This document shows positions 50,340 to 61,279 of a stretch of 64,000 nucleotides of DNA, one piece after another. The first letter of the stretch is position 1. Each line of letters starts with the position of its first letter. Origin of the DNA: Bordetella trematum (GTDB lineage: Bacteria; Pseudomonadota; Gammaproteobacteria; Burkholderiales; Burkholderiaceae_B); NCBI RefSeq assembly GCF_900078335.1, contig NZ_FKBR01000014.1, forward strand, positions 82,886-146,885, read 5' to 3'. The notes below the pieces were generated by a model. That model had not been told where the DNA came from. It did no database searches and saw only the letters and a list, made by a program, of their open reading frames with translations. The position numbers and the translations under genes were made by a program.

Positions 50340-51075
50340 TATCACGAACCTGGCGGTTCAGGCCGGCGCTCGCCGGCTGCTCAGCGGCCTGACCCTGCAC
50401 CTGCCGGCCGGCGCGATTCTCGCCGTGCTGGGTCCCAATGGGCGCGGCAAGACCAGTCTGCTCAAGACCATGCTGGGCCTGCGCACGCCGGCCGCCGGCA
50501 CGGTGCGCCTGGATGGGCCGGCCGCCTATGTGCCGCAGCAGCAGGACATGCTGTTCGACTATGACGTGCTGACCCTCGTGACCCTGGGCCGCGCCCGCCA
50601 CCTGCCCTGGTACGCCTCGCCCGGCAAGGCCGACTTCGAGATCGCCCATGCCAGCCTGGCGCAGGTCGGCCTGGCCGGGCTGGCCCGCCGACCGCTGCGT
50701 GCGCTCAGCGGCGGGCAGCAGCAACTGGCCGCCATCGCGCGCGCCCTGGCCAGCGAAAGCCCATTGCTGGTGCTCGATGAGCCGGCCGCCGCGCTGGACT
50801 TGCGCAACCAGGACATCGTGCTGACGCTGCTGCACCGCCTGTCGCGCGAACACGGCATGACGGTGGTGTTCTCCACCCACCAGCCCCAGCACGCCCTGCA
50901 CATTGCAGACCAGACCCTGCTGATGATGCCCGGCCCCTGCGAGGCCGGCGCGACCGCGCAGATGTGCACCGAAGCGCGCCTGAGCGCGCTCTACGGCCTG
51001 CCGCTGCGGCTGGCCAGCACAGGCGGCACGCAGGGCGTGATCCCGATTTTTTCCGTTCCCCAGGCCAAGCCATGA
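50332..51075 (+). CDS. ABC importer ATPase (FecE/BtuD type)
   Basis: A 247-aa ATPase. Its motifs are Walker A LGPNGRGKTSLLK, Q-loop VPQQQDMLFDYDVLTLVTLG, signature RALSGGQQQLAAIARALASE, Walker B PLLVLDEPAAALD and switch His in STHQPQHALH. All catalytic elements are present. It overlaps the permease gene before it and, with ATGA, the small protein gene after it. Confidence 0.94.
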   Translation: MLDITNLAVQAGARRLLSGLTLHLPAGAILAVLGPNGRGKTSLLKTMLGLRTPAAGTVRLDGPAAYVPQQQDMLFDYDVLTLVTLGRARHLPWYASPGKADFEIAHASLAQVGLAGLARRPLRALSGGQQQLAAIARALASESPLLVLDEPAAALDLRNQDIVLTLLHRLSREHGMTVVFSTHQPQHALHIADQTLLMMPGPCEAGATAQMCTEARLSALYGLPLRLASTGGTQGVIPIFSVPQAKP

Positions 51076-51650
51076 TTGCCTATCTGAATCACTGGAGCGG
51101 CGACGGTCCCGCCGCTCTGCGCGGGCAGGTCCGCCTGCTGCCGCATGGCGCGCCGCTGGCGCTCGACGGCGTACGCGCCGTCCTGGTGCCGGCCCACGCC
51201 GACCAACGCGACCTGCTGGCGCGGCGCGACACCCTGCAGGCCTTCCTGTTCGAGGGCGGCACGCTGGTTTTCAACGGCCATGTCGCCTATCCCCTGCTGC
51301 CCTGGCTCAGTCCCTTCGAGCCGGCGGCGTCCGCCGGCCTGGACGGCCTGCGCATCCATCGCGCCGCCGAGCACCCGGTCTTCGACGGCGTCCTGGCCGA
51401 GGACCTGACTTTCCGGCGCGGCGTAGCCGGTTTCTACGCACGCGGCAGCAACCCGCCCCCGCCCCAGGCGCAGGTGCTCAACACCATCGGCCCGCAGCGC
51501 CTGCCGGTGGACTGGCTGCTGACCCTGCCCGGCGGCGGACGCCTCCTGATGCACTCGGGCAACGATCTATGGATGTATGCCGGCGGCCAGGACAGCGCCG
51601 CCCGCATCGTGCCGCAGCTGCTGCATTGGCTGCAAGGAGAGTCTGCATGA
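51072..51650 (+). CDS. Unknown protein A of the TonB/ABC operon (GATase-like fold?)
   Basis: A 192-aa protein. Predicted alternating beta/alpha pattern: VRAVLVPAHADQRDLLARRD, LQAFLFEGGTLVFNGHVAYP, and RLLMHSGNDLWMYAG near the end. The arrangement (sequestering loop, then a helix, then GGTLVFNG strand) recalls class I glutamine-amidotransferase-like or ThuA-like folds, but no catalytic Cys-His-Glu set is visible. It is coupled by ATGA overlaps to the ATPase gene before and a second, similar protein after. It looks distantly related to that neighbour. Function unknown. Confidence 0.6.
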   Translation: MIAYLNHWSGDGPAALRGQVRLLPHGAPLALDGVRAVLVPAHADQRDLLARRDTLQAFLFEGGTLVFNGHVAYPLLPWLSPFEPAASAGLDGLRIHRAAEHPVFDGVLAEDLTFRRGVAGFYARGSNPPPPQAQVLNTIGPQRLPVDWLLTLPGGGRLLMHSGNDLWMYAGGQDSAARIVPQLLHWLQGESA

Positions 51651-52279
51651 CAGCCTCTCCCGTGATCGCCATGCTCGACGCTGGCACCTACTACCACCAT
51701 CGCACCCTGCACACCCCGTCGCTGGCGCCCTACCTGGACCGCGCCCTTTATCTGCCGGAGCTCGACGATGCCGCGCTGGCCGACTGCGATGCCCTGATCG
51801 TGTCCTGCCGCAGCAACCCGGACCTGTTGATGGCGCAGCGCGAACGTCTGGCACGCTTTCTGGCCTCAGGAAAAACGCTGGTGGCCATGGGCGAGACCGC
51901 CTCGCACCGCTGGCTCGAGGGCGTGTCCTGGACGCCCTGCGAGGTCAATTTCTGGTGGTGGAAGACGCCTGGCGCCGATGGCGGCCTGCGACTGGCCGCG
52001 CCCGACCACGCGCTCTTCTCACGTCTCACGCTGGCCGACGCGACCTGGCACCAGCACGGCACCTTCGCCGTGCCGCCCGGCGCCCGCTCGCTGATCGACA
52101 AGGCCGGCGCAGGCTCGGTGCTCTACGAAGACTGTGCCAGCACGCCGGGCCGGCTGGTCGTCACCTCGCTGGACCCGATGTATCACCACGGCAGTTACTT
52201 CATGCCGGCGGCAAGCCGTTTCCTGCATGGATTCCTGCCCTGGCTCAAGGACAGCACTCCCCGCCTGGCGCGCTCCTGA
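51647..52279 (+). CDS. Unknown protein B of the TonB/ABC operon (paralogue-like of A)
   Basis: A 210-aa protein with the same layout as the preceding gene product: DALIVSCRSNPDLLMAQRER, LARFLASGKTLVAMGETASH and GRLVVTSLDPMYHHGSYFMP. It also has a Trp-rich patch EVNFWWWKTPG. There is no signal peptide, so it is probably cytoplasmic. Its position between the ATPase and the TonB receptor suggests a step after import, such as ligand release or modification. I do not recognise the family. Confidence 0.6.
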   Translation: MTASPVIAMLDAGTYYHHRTLHTPSLAPYLDRALYLPELDDAALADCDALIVSCRSNPDLLMAQRERLARFLASGKTLVAMGETASHRWLEGVSWTPCEVNFWWWKTPGADGGLRLAAPDHALFSRLTLADATWHQHGTFAVPPGARSLIDKAGAGSVLYEDCASTPGRLVVTSLDPMYHHGSYFMPAASRFLHGFLPWLKDSTPRLARS

Positions 52280-52317
52280 CACACGCGCCGGCCTCTTCAT
52301 CTAGGTTTGATCCCGGA

Positions 52318-54480
52318 ATGTCTTTCTCTCGCCGATTTTTTACCCGCGCCCCCCTGGCGCACGCCCTGCTGCTCGCCCTCGCCTCGCCCGCCGCGCTGGC
52401 CGACGGCGTCGCGCAGCTGCCCGCCATCTCCGTGACCGGCGCCGACCCCCAAGCCAGGGGCCTGCGGCCGCTGGGCCCCACGCCCCCGCCCGCCAGCATC
52501 GCCCACACCCCCGAACAGTCCGTCAGCGTGGTGGGCCAGCAGGACATCGAACGCCTGAACAGCGCCAGCACCCTGGACCTGCTGGGCCGCGCGCCCGGCG
52601 TGACCGTCAGGCGCGCCGGCGGCATCGCCGGCACGGTATTCCTGCGCGGGCTGGACAGCAACGCCATGCGCGTGCCGATGTTCATCGACGGCGATCGCTT
52701 CCGCGGCCGCAACACGCTGCAGTTCATGCTGATCAGCCCGACCGAGCTCGAGCAGGTCGAGATCGTGCGCGGTCCGGACTCGGCGCGCTTTGGCAGCGAC
52801 GCGCTGGGCGGCCTGATCAACTTCAAGACCCGTCGCGCGCATGGCAACCTGGAGCAGCCTTTCGGCATCAATGGCGGCGAAGCCTCCATCACCTATCGCA
52901 GCAACGGGCATGGGGTGCAGAGCAATCTGGCGCTGGATGCCGCCGGCGACGGTTTTGACCTGCGCGTCTACGCCACCACGCGGCGCTCCAGCGACTATGA
53001 CAGCGGCAGCGGCAAAGTGCCCAACAGCGATTTCCGCGGCGACGCCGGCGGCATCGTGCTGGGCTACATGCCCGATGCGCGCCAGCGCATCGAGGCCAGC
53101 GCGCGCGTGGCCTATGTCAAGGATGGCGCAGCCGGCACCGTGCCGCCCTACCCGCAAAGCATCAGCCGCCGTGACCCCAACCGCGTCAAGCAGGCCCGCC
53201 TGGCCTATCGCGGCGAATTCGACGGCACAGTGCGCGAAGTCGATGCCAGCCTCTACGTCAACGAGTTCGACACCTACATCTCGGCACGCAACGCCAGCAA
53301 TCCGGCACGCGTGATCGAAACACGCAACCACGTGATCGGGCCGCTGGTCTACGGCGGCCGCGTGGCCGCCTCCATCCCCTGGGCCGACACCGACACCACC
53401 CTCGGCCTGGACTTCACCCATGAGCGCCGACCCGGCTCGCAGGCCCGCAGCAACGTCACCACGCTGCGGCCGGACGGCAGCCTGGACTTCGCCCCCGGGC
53501 GTTATGCGCAGAACAACCCCACGCAGTACCAGACCAATATCGGCGCCTTCCTGGCCACCACCTGGAAACCCGCCGATCGCTGGACCGTCAGCGCCGGCGG
53601 CCGCTATGACTGGTTCCGCTCTGACGTGAATCTCTCGCCCCTGCCCTCGCCCGACCTGCTGCCGGCCTTCAAGGCGGCCCGGAACAGCACCCAGAACGCC
53701 GTGACCGGCAGCCTGGGGCTGTCGTATCGCGCCACCGAGGTCGTCGAACTGCTGGGCGGCGTCTCGACCTCCTTTCGCATGCCGTGGACCTCGGAGATGT
53801 TCAGCTCCGGCTACACCGGCACCAGCTACACCATCCCCAACCCGGGCCTGAAGCCGGAACGCGGGCGCAGCGTGGAACTGGGCAGCCGGCTGCATTTCGA
53901 GCAGGCCACCGTCGGCATGACGGCCTTTCGCAGCGACTTCCGCGACTTCCTGGAATCCAGCGTGACCCGCTACGAAGGCCTGCCCGCCACGCAACGCCGC
54001 AACGTCGGGCGCGCACGCATCCAGGGGCTGGAAATGGATTGGCGCTGGCAGCTGACCCGGTCGGTCAATTTCTACGGCAACGCCAGCTACCTGCATGCCA
54101 CCAACCGCAACACCGACCAGCCGCTGCAGGCCATTGCCCCCCTGAACGGCCTGATGGGCCTGCAATACGTGGGCCCCAACGAAGCCTATGCCTTGAGCGC
54201 CGAACTGCAGTGGGCCAAGGGCCAGAGCCGATACGACAAGCGCACCGAGTACCCCTCGCCGGGCTATGGCACGGTCAACGTCTACGCGCAGTTGCAGCTC
54301 GATCGCCTGGGCCTGCCCCGGCTGGGCGACACCCAGCTCACGCTGGGCGTGACCAACCTCTTTGACCGGTCGTATCGCACGGCAGCCACCGCGTCCAACA
54401 TCAATTACCCGATGACGGACCTCAACCCCCTGCTGGAGCCGGGCCGCAGCCTCATGCTGACGCTGCGCACGCGCTTCTGA
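52318..54480 (+). CDS. TonB-dependent outer-membrane receptor
   Basis: A 720-aa receptor. It has a signal peptide (APLAHALLLALASPAALA), a TonB-box-like LPAISVTGA, a plug domain (QSVSVVGQQDIERLNSASTL, RGLDSNAMRVPMFIDGDRFR, LEQVEIVRGPDSARFGSDAL) and a beta-barrel ending in LMLTLRTRF with terminal Phe. The barrel contains SFRMPWTSEMF and NPGLKPERGRSVELG, similar to FRAP/NPxL segments of haem and siderophore receptors. It starts 38 bases after protein B and feeds the ABC importer encoded upstream. The ligand is unknown. Confidence 0.92.
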   Translation: MSFSRRFFTRAPLAHALLLALASPAALADGVAQLPAISVTGADPQARGLRPLGPTPPPASIAHTPEQSVSVVGQQDIERLNSASTLDLLGRAPGVTVRRAGGIAGTVFLRGLDSNAMRVPMFIDGDRFRGRNTLQFMLISPTELEQVEIVRGPDSARFGSDALGGLINFKTRRAHGNLEQPFGINGGEASITYRSNGHGVQSNLALDAAGDGFDLRVYATTRRSSDYDSGSGKVPNSDFRGDAGGIVLGYMPDARQRIEASARVAYVKDGAAGTVPPYPQSISRRDPNRVKQARLAYRGEFDGTVREVDASLYVNEFDTYISARNASNPARVIETRNHVIGPLVYGGRVAASIPWADTDTTLGLDFTHERRPGSQARSNVTTLRPDGSLDFAPGRYAQNNPTQYQTNIGAFLATTWKPADRWTVSAGGRYDWFRSDVNLSPLPSPDLLPAFKAARNSTQNAVTGSLGLSYRATEVVELLGGVSTSFRMPWTSEMFSSGYTGTSYTIPNPGLKPERGRSVELGSRLHFEQATVGMTAFRSDFRDFLESSVTRYEGLPATQRRNVGRARIQGLEMDWRWQLTRSVNFYGNASYLHATNRNTDQPLQAIAPLNGLMGLQYVGPNEAYALSAELQWAKGQSRYDKRTEYPSPGYGTVNVYAQLQLDRLGLPRLGDTQLTLGVTNLFDRSYRTAATASNINYPMTDLNPLLEPGRSLMLTLRTRF

Positions 54481-54530
54481 TCCCCTGGCCGGCCCATGCC
54501 CCGGGCCGGCCGCCACTTTCCGGAGTTTCC

Positions 54531-55061
54531 ATGCATACCCTGACGGCCCCGGCCGCTGCCGCCCTCACCATCCTGGCCGAACAAGGCCCGCAACGCATCG
54601 GCTTTGACGCCGTGCAGGCCTATCACGGCCACGGCGCGCTGGCCATGCTGGCGCTGGTTTTCCAAGGCCTGCGCGGCGCCCTGCCGCTGCTGCAGGACGA
54701 CGACACCCCCATCGCACGCGCCGAACTGCGCGTGACCAGCGGCCACCCCGGCCCCGGCGTGCGCGACGCCTTCGAATTCGTGACCCGCGCCGTCACGCGC
54801 GGCTGTTACGAGGTCGACCTGGACCTGCCGCAGGCGCGCTACAGCCCGCGTGCCGACAAGTCGTACAGCTTCATCCTGCATCGCGGCCCGCGCAGCGTGT
54901 GCGCCGTGCTGCGCCCGGACGTGCTGCCCGCGGATTTCTTCACGCTGATGCCCGACACCTCGCCGCAAGGGCAGCAGGTGCACGCCGCACTGCGCGCGCG
55001 CATCGGCCAGGCAGCCCTGCAGGCAAGCCCGCAGGCGCTCTATACGTTCACGCAGGGCTAG
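54531..55061 (+). CDS. Small unknown protein, possibly FmdE-like
   Basis: A 176-aa protein. FDAVQAYHGHGALAMLALVF and ELRVTSGHPGPGVRDAFEFV, then TRGCYEVDLDLPQARYSPRA, resemble the His-rich start and core of FmdE/FwdE-type proteins, but the usual HGHxCPG cysteine is missing (HGHGAL). It lies 50 bases after the TonB receptor, probably in the same operon. Its 3' end overlaps the SulP gene on the other strand by 14 bases. A metal- or cofactor-handling role is a guess from context. Confidence 0.55.
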   Translation: MHTLTAPAAAALTILAEQGPQRIGFDAVQAYHGHGALAMLALVFQGLRGALPLLQDDDTPIARAELRVTSGHPGPGVRDAFEFVTRAVTRGCYEVDLDLPQARYSPRADKSYSFILHRGPRSVCAVLRPDVLPADFFTLMPDTSPQGQQVHAALRARIGQAALQASPQALYTFTQG

Positions 55062-56739
55062 GCGAGGCCTGGCGGCGCTGCTCGATGGCCTCGACCGCCT
55101 GCTCGACACAGAAAAACACCTGATCGCGGCCCACGGCCTCGATCAGGCCGGAGCGCTCCATGGCCATGCGGAACCAGCCATGGCCTCCGGCGATCATCAT
55201 CTCGGTGCCGCAGGCATCCAGGTCGCGCTTGAGCGCGAACAGCGCCTCGACCGCGTCGGCATCGGCATGGGTCATGGCCTCGGCGTCCAGCACGAACCAG
55301 CGCGCCCGCCCGGCCAGCGCCAGCACATCGCGCGCGCGCCGCCGGAAGGCGTCGGCATTGAAGAACCAGATCGAGGACTCGAACAACCAGATCACCGTCT
55401 CGGGCACCGGCTCGGCCTCGGGATTCAAGTGCAGCTTGCACAGGGCGTGATCGCCCGGCACGCGCCCCAGCAGCGCATCGCGCGGATTGGCCGTGACGTA
55501 CATCACATACATCAGCGTGGCCGTGACAGCCGTGATCACCCCGCCCAGCACCCCGAAGGCCACCACCCCTACCGCGGCCAGCACGGCGAACATCAACTCC
55601 GCGCGCGAGACGCGCGCCAGCTGGCGGAACGCCTGCCACTGCACCAGGCCGATGGCCGCCCACAAGAGAATGGCCGCCAGCGCCGGCTGCGGCAGCCAGT
55701 ACAGCGCGCCGGTCGCCAGTGCCACCACCGCGCTCAGCGCCAGGGCCGCCACCACACTGGCCAGCGGCGAACTCGCGCCCGCATTCAGGCTCACGGCGGT
55801 GCGCGAGTCCGCGCCGGTGACGACAAACCCCTGGAACAGCCCCGAGGCCAGATTGGCCGCGCCAAAGCCGACCAGTTCGCGATTGGGATCGACCTCCTCG
55901 CCGCTCATGGTGGCAAAGCTGCGCGCAGTCACGATGCCGCTGGAGAAGCTCACCAGCAGCACCCCGCCGGCGCCCAGCAGAAAGCCCGGCACATCGTGAA
56001 AATCGCCCGGCCAGCTCAACGACGGCAGGCCGGCCGGAATGTCGCCCACCACGGCGATCCCCCAGGACGGCAGGTTGAAGACCCAGGACAGCAGGCAAGA
56101 CAGGCCCACCAGCAGGATCGGCCCCGGCCAATGCGGCCGCCACCAGCGCACCGCGCCCAGAAAAGCGCAGCACAACACGCCCAGCGCCAGCGTGGCCTGA
56201 TGAGCCTGGGTCACCAGGCGGGTCAGGATTTCGAAGGGGCGCAGCAGATCCGCCGGGCGCGGCCCGGCGCCGGTCAGGATGGCCAGTTGCGCCCATGCCA
56301 GCGTGACCGCCACCCCCGCCATATACCCCACCAGCACGGGGCGCGACAGCAGATTGGCCAAGACACCCAGGCGGAACACCCGCGCCAGCAGGCAGCCCAT
56401 GCCTACCACCACCGCCATGCCGGCGGCCGCCGCCAGGCGCGCCTCGGGCTCGACGATCGCCAGACCCGTCAGGGTGGCCGCAATCAGGGTGCAGGTGGCC
56501 GTATCGGGCCCCACGACCAGCACCCTCGAGGCGCCGAAAAAAGCATAGCCCAGCATGCCGGCGATCGCCGCCCACAGGCCGGAAGCCGCCGGCAGCCCCA
56601 TCATGGTGGCGTAAGCCAGCCCCACCGGCAGCGCCACCGCCGCCACGCCCAGGCCGGCCATCGCATCACGCCGCGCCGAGGCCGGCGTCATGCCGCGCCA
56701 GCGATCCAGGCCCGGTTGGAAAAACAGTTTCAGATTCAT
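55048..56739 (-). CDS. SulP-family anion transporter with STAS domain
   Basis: A 563-aa membrane protein. The transporter part comprises AGLGVAAVALPVGLAYATMM, GPDTATCTLIAATLTGLAIV, SSGIVTARSFATMSGEEVDP and GFVVTGADSRTAVSLNAGAS. A cytoplasmic STAS domain follows from about residue 440 (WLFESSIWFFNADAFRRRAR, WFVLDAEAMTHADADAVEAL). The family carries sulfate, bicarbonate or C4-dicarboxylates. The ATG at 56739 is the family start; longer in-frame starts run into the pgk terminator and gene. It lies 97 bases after pgk on the same strand, with a terminator between. Confidence 0.9.
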   Translation of the reverse strand: MNLKLFFQPGLDRWRGMTPASARRDAMAGLGVAAVALPVGLAYATMMGLPAASGLWAAIAGMLGYAFFGASRVLVVGPDTATCTLIAATLTGLAIVEPEARLAAAAGMAVVVGMGCLLARVFRLGVLANLLSRPVLVGYMAGVAVTLAWAQLAILTGAGPRPADLLRPFEILTRLVTQAHQATLALGVLCCAFLGAVRWWRPHWPGPILLVGLSCLLSWVFNLPSWGIAVVGDIPAGLPSLSWPGDFHDVPGFLLGAGGVLLVSFSSGIVTARSFATMSGEEVDPNRELVGFGAANLASGLFQGFVVTGADSRTAVSLNAGASSPLASVVAALALSAVVALATGALYWLPQPALAAILLWAAIGLVQWQAFRQLARVSRAELMFAVLAAVGVVAFGVLGGVITAVTATLMYVMYVTANPRDALLGRVPGDHALCKLHLNPEAEPVPETVIWLFESSIWFFNADAFRRRARDVLALAGRARWFVLDAEAMTHADADAVEALFALKRDLDACGTEMMIAGGHGWFRMAMERSGLIEAVGRDQVFFCVEQAVEAIEQRRQASPSPA

Positions 56740-56771
56740 CGACGACCGCTCAAGAAACACCCGCCGCATAC

Positions 56772-56800
56772 AAAGAGAAAGGGCCCGCTGCCGCGGGCCC
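56772..56800 (-). terminator. Intrinsic terminator after pgk
   Basis: On the minus strand GGGCCCGC GGCA GCGGGCCC is followed by TTTCTCTTTG. It lies 36 bases after the pgk stop. Confidence 0.75.
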
Positions 56801-56836
56801 CGATCCTGCCGCGCCGCCCGTGGGCGGCTGGCTGCC

Positions 56837-58030
56837 TCAGCCCGCGCGGGCCTGCAGCACGGCCACGGCCGGCAGCGACTTGCCCTCCAGGAACTCCAGG
56901 AAAGCGCCGCCACCGGTAGAGATATACCCCACTTTATCGCCAATGTGGTACTTGGCGATGGCGGCCAGCGTATCGCCACCGCCGGCGATCGAAAAGCCCT
57001 CGGAATCGGCGATCGCCTGAGCGATGACCTGCGTACCGTTGGCGAACTGATCGAACTCGAACACACCCACCGGGCCGTTCCAGACAATGGTGCCGGCCTG
57101 CTTGAGGATAGCTGCCAGCGCCTGCGCCGTCTGTGGGCCGATGTCCAGAATCATGTCATCCTCAGCCACATCGGTCGCAGCCTTGACGGTCGCCTCGGCG
57201 TCAGCGCCAAAGGCCTTGGCACACACCACGTCGGTGGGGATCGGCACCGCCGCGCCACGCGCCTTCATGATCTCGATCACGGCGCGCGCCTGGTCGACCT
57301 GGTCCGGCTCGGCCAACGACTTGCCGATCGGCAGACCGGCAGCCAGCATAAAGGTGTTGGCAATGCCGCCGCCCACCACCAGTTGATCCACTTTGCCGGC
57401 CAGGGCCTGCAGAATGGACAGCTTGGTAGACACCTTCGAGCCGCCTACGATGGCAACCAGCGGGCGCTTGGGTTCGTGCAGAGCCCGACCCAGGGCTTCC
57501 AGCTCGGCCTGCAGCAGCGGGCCCGCGCAGGCGACCGGCGCAAAGCGCGCAATGCCGTGCGTGGTGGCCTCGGCGCGGTGCGCGGTGCCGAAGGCATCGT
57601 TGACGTAGACATCGCAAAGCGCCGCCATCTTGCGCGCCAGCGCCTCATCGTCTTTCTTCTCGCCCGGATTGACCCGGCAGTTCTCCAGCAGCACCACGCT
57701 GCCCGGCTCGACCGTCACGCCATCGACCCAGTTCTGCACCAGCGCCACCGGCATGCCCAGCAGTTCCGACAGGCGCTGCGCCACGCGCGCCAGCGAATCG
57801 GCCTCGGTCAGCACGCCCTCCTTGGGGCGTCCCAGGTGCGAGGTCACCATGACGGCCGCGCCGGCGTCCAGCGCCATGCGGATGCCGGGCACCGAGGCGC
57901 GGATGCGGGTGTCTTCACTGATGCGGCCAGCCTCGTCAAACGGCACGTTCAGGTCGGCGCGGATGAACACGCGCTTGCCGGCGAGCGCGCCGGACTTGGC
58001 CAGGGCGGAAAGGGTATTCACTTGGGACAT
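56837..58030 (-). CDS. pgk: Phosphoglycerate kinase
   Basis: A 397-aa kinase: [20 protein letters not shown] (signature), [65 protein letters not shown] and [20 protein letters not shown]. It interconverts 1,3-bisphosphoglycerate and 3-phosphoglycerate. GAAGGAGAACGAG precedes the ATG at 58030, fixing the start. It is downstream of gap on the same strand, with a terminator-like hairpin between. The pyk gene usual after pgk in related bacteria is not here. Confidence 0.96.
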   Translation of the reverse strand: MSQVNTLSALAKSGALAGKRVFIRADLNVPFDEAGRISEDTRIRASVPGIRMALDAGAAVMVTSHLGRPKEGVLTEADSLARVAQRLSELLGMPVALVQNWVDGVTVEPGSVVLLENCRVNPGEKKDDEALARKMAALCDVYVNDAFGTAHRAEATTHGIARFAPVACAGPLLQAELEALGRALHEPKRPLVAIVGGSKVSTKLSILQALAGKVDQLVVGGGIANTFMLAAGLPIGKSLAEPDQVDQARAVIEIMKARGAAVPIPTDVVCAKAFGADAEATVKAATDVAEDDMILDIGPQTAQALAAILKQAGTIVWNGPVGVFEFDQFANGTQVIAQAIADSEGFSIAGGGDTLAAIAKYHIGDKVGYISTGGGAFLEFLEGKSLPAVAVLQARAG

Positions 58031-58067
58031 CTCGTTCTCCTTCATGGGCGGCGCTGGCCTGGGCGAC

Positions 58068-58095
58068 AAAAAGGCCGGCTCCAGGGGGGCCGGCC
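58068..58095 (-). terminator. Terminator-like hairpin between gap and pgk
   Basis: On the minus strand GGCCGGC, a 9-base loop and GCCGGCC are followed by TTTTT. It lies 47 bases after the gap stop and about 38 before the pgk ATG. It may partly end the tkt-gap transcript and lower pgk expression. Confidence 0.65.
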
Positions 58096-58141
58096 CATCG
58101 TCCAAGCCGGAGCCGCGCAGCGGCTCCACGCCTGCGACGGC

Positions 58142-59185
<1,044 letters not shown>

Positions 59186-61225
59186 TTACAGAACCCGCTT
59201 CACAGCCTCGACCACCTTGTCGGTGGTCAGGCCAAAGAACTTGAACAACACACCGGCCGGCGCCGATTCGCCGTAGCGGTCGATGCCGACCACGGCGCCT
59301 TCCAGGCCGACATATTTGTGCCAGAACGCGGTCACGCCAGCCTCGACGGCCACGCGCGGCAGGCCCGGCGGCAGCACCGCACGCTTCCATTCCGCGTCCT
59401 GCTGATCGAACACATCGGTGCTGGGCATGGACACCACCCGCACAGCCACGCCTTCGGCAGCCAGCGCCTTCTGCGCATCCAGGGCGATGGCGATCTCCGA
59501 ACCGGTGGCGATGATGACGGCACGCGCCTCGGGGGCATCGCTCAACACGTAGCCGCCCTTCTCGACCGCCTTGAGCGTGGCTTCGTCGCGCGCCACGAAC
59601 GGCAGATTCTGGCGCGACAGCAGCAAGGCCGTCGGACCGCCGTCATGCACGTCCATGCCGATGCTGGCCGGACGCTCGACCGCCAGCTTCCAGGCCACGG
59701 CGGTCTCGACGGTATCGCAGGGACGCCACACCGACAGATTGGGAATCAGGCGCAGGCTGGCGGCATGCTCGATCGACTGGTGGGTCGGACCATCTTCGCC
59801 CAGGCCGATGGAGTCGTGCGTGAAGACATGCACGACGCGCTGCTTCATGAGCGCGGCCATGCGGATGGCATTGCGCGAGTAGTCCGAGAACGTCAGGAAG
59901 GTCCCGCCGAAAGGCAGATAACCGCCATGCAGGGCAATGCCGTTCATGATGGCGGCCATGCCGAACTCGCGCACGCCGTAATTGATGTGACGACCGAAGC
60001 TCACGCCACCGCCCTCGGCGGCGCGCACGGCGGCCACGCCCTTCCAGTCGGTGAAGTTCGAGCCGGTCAGGTCAGCCGAGCCGCCCAGCAGCTCCGGCAG
60101 CAGGGCGGCCAGTTCCGTGATGGCGAATTGCGACGCCTTGCGCGTGGCAACCGTTTCTCCCTTGGCAGCGGTCGCGGCGATATAGGCCTGGACCTTTTCG
60201 CCGAAGCCGGCCGGCAGCTCGCCCTGCATGCGGCGCGTGAACTCGGCCGCCTCGGCCGGAAACTGCGCGGCGTAGGCGTCGAACTGCTGCTGCCATTGAT
60301 TCTGGGCCGCCGCGCCGGCGGCACGGCTGTCCCAGGCCTGGTAGACATCCTGGGGGATTTCGAAGGGCTCGCCGCGCCAGCCCATGGCGGCGCGCGCGCC
60401 GGCGATTTCATCATTGCCCAGCGGGGCGCCATGCACGCTGGCCGTGCCGGCCATGGTGGGCGCGCCCTTGCCGATCACGGTACGGCACAGGATCAGGGTG
60501 GGCTTTTCGGTCTGTGCGCGGGCCGCCTTGATGGCGGCATCCACGGCGGCCGCGTCATGGCCGTCCACACCGCGGATCACGTTCCAGCCATAGGCCTCGA
60601 AACGCTTGGCGGTATCGTCGCCGAACCAGTACTCGACCTTGCCGTCGATGGAGATGCCGTTGTCGTCGTACAGCGCGATCAGCTTGGACAGCTTGAGCGT
60701 GCCGGCCAGCGAACACGCTTCGTGCGAGATGCCTTCCATCAGGCAACCGTCGCCCAGGAACACATAGGTGTGGTGATCGACGATGGCGTGGCCGGGACGA
60801 TTGAACTCGGCCGCCAGCAGCGACTCGGCCAGCGCCATGCCGACCGCGTTGGCCAGACCCTGGCCCAGCGGGCCGGTGGTGGTTTCCACGCCTGCGGTGA
60901 TGCCGACTTCCGGGTGGCCCGGGGTCTTCGAGTGCATCTGGCGAAAATGCTTCAGCTCGTCGAGCGACAGATCGTAGCCGGTCAGGTGCAACAAGGCATA
61001 GATCAGCATCGAGCCGTGGCCGTTGGACAGCACGAAACGGTCACGGTTGGCCCAGGCCGGGTCAGCCGGATTGTGGCGCAGATTTCCCAGCCACAACGCC
61101 TGGGCGATTTCAGCCATGCCCATCGGCGCCCCGGGGTGCCCCGAGTTTGCTTTCTGAACCGCATCCATCGAAAGAATGCGGATGGCATCTGCCAAGGCTA
61201 GTTGGGGGGCATTCGGAGTGCTCAT
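59186..61225 (-). CDS. tkt: Transketolase
   Basis: A 679-aa TPP enzyme: [58 protein letters not shown] (GDG cofactor motif), [20 protein letters not shown] (pyrimidine site Glu) and [20 protein letters not shown]. The ATG at 61225 gives the family start; an in-frame start at 61270 adds a non-homologous stretch. It is first gene of tkt-gap and diverges from rsmE. Confidence 0.96.
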   Translation of the reverse strand: MSTPNAPQLALADAIRILSMDAVQKANSGHPGAPMGMAEIAQALWLGNLRHNPADPAWANRDRFVLSNGHGSMLIYALLHLTGYDLSLDELKHFRQMHSKTPGHPEVGITAGVETTTGPLGQGLANAVGMALAESLLAAEFNRPGHAIVDHHTYVFLGDGCLMEGISHEACSLAGTLKLSKLIALYDDNGISIDGKVEYWFGDDTAKRFEAYGWNVIRGVDGHDAAAVDAAIKAARAQTEKPTLILCRTVIGKGAPTMAGTASVHGAPLGNDEIAGARAAMGWRGEPFEIPQDVYQAWDSRAAGAAAQNQWQQQFDAYAAQFPAEAAEFTRRMQGELPAGFGEKVQAYIAATAAKGETVATRKASQFAITELAALLPELLGGSADLTGSNFTDWKGVAAVRAAEGGGVSFGRHINYGVREFGMAAIMNGIALHGGYLPFGGTFLTFSDYSRNAIRMAALMKQRVVHVFTHDSIGLGEDGPTHQSIEHAASLRLIPNLSVWRPCDTVETAVAWKLAVERPASIGMDVHDGGPTALLLSRQNLPFVARDEATLKAVEKGGYVLSDAPEARAVIIATGSEIAIALDAQKALAAEGVAVRVVSMPSTDVFDQQDAEWKRAVLPPGLPRVAVEAGVTAFWHKYVGLEGAVVGIDRYGESAPAGVLFKFFGLTTDKVVEAVKRVL

Positions 61226-61279
61226 GCGGAGGCTCTTTGGCTGCTGGCACCGCCGCCTCGGCAGCGCCATCGGTATCGG

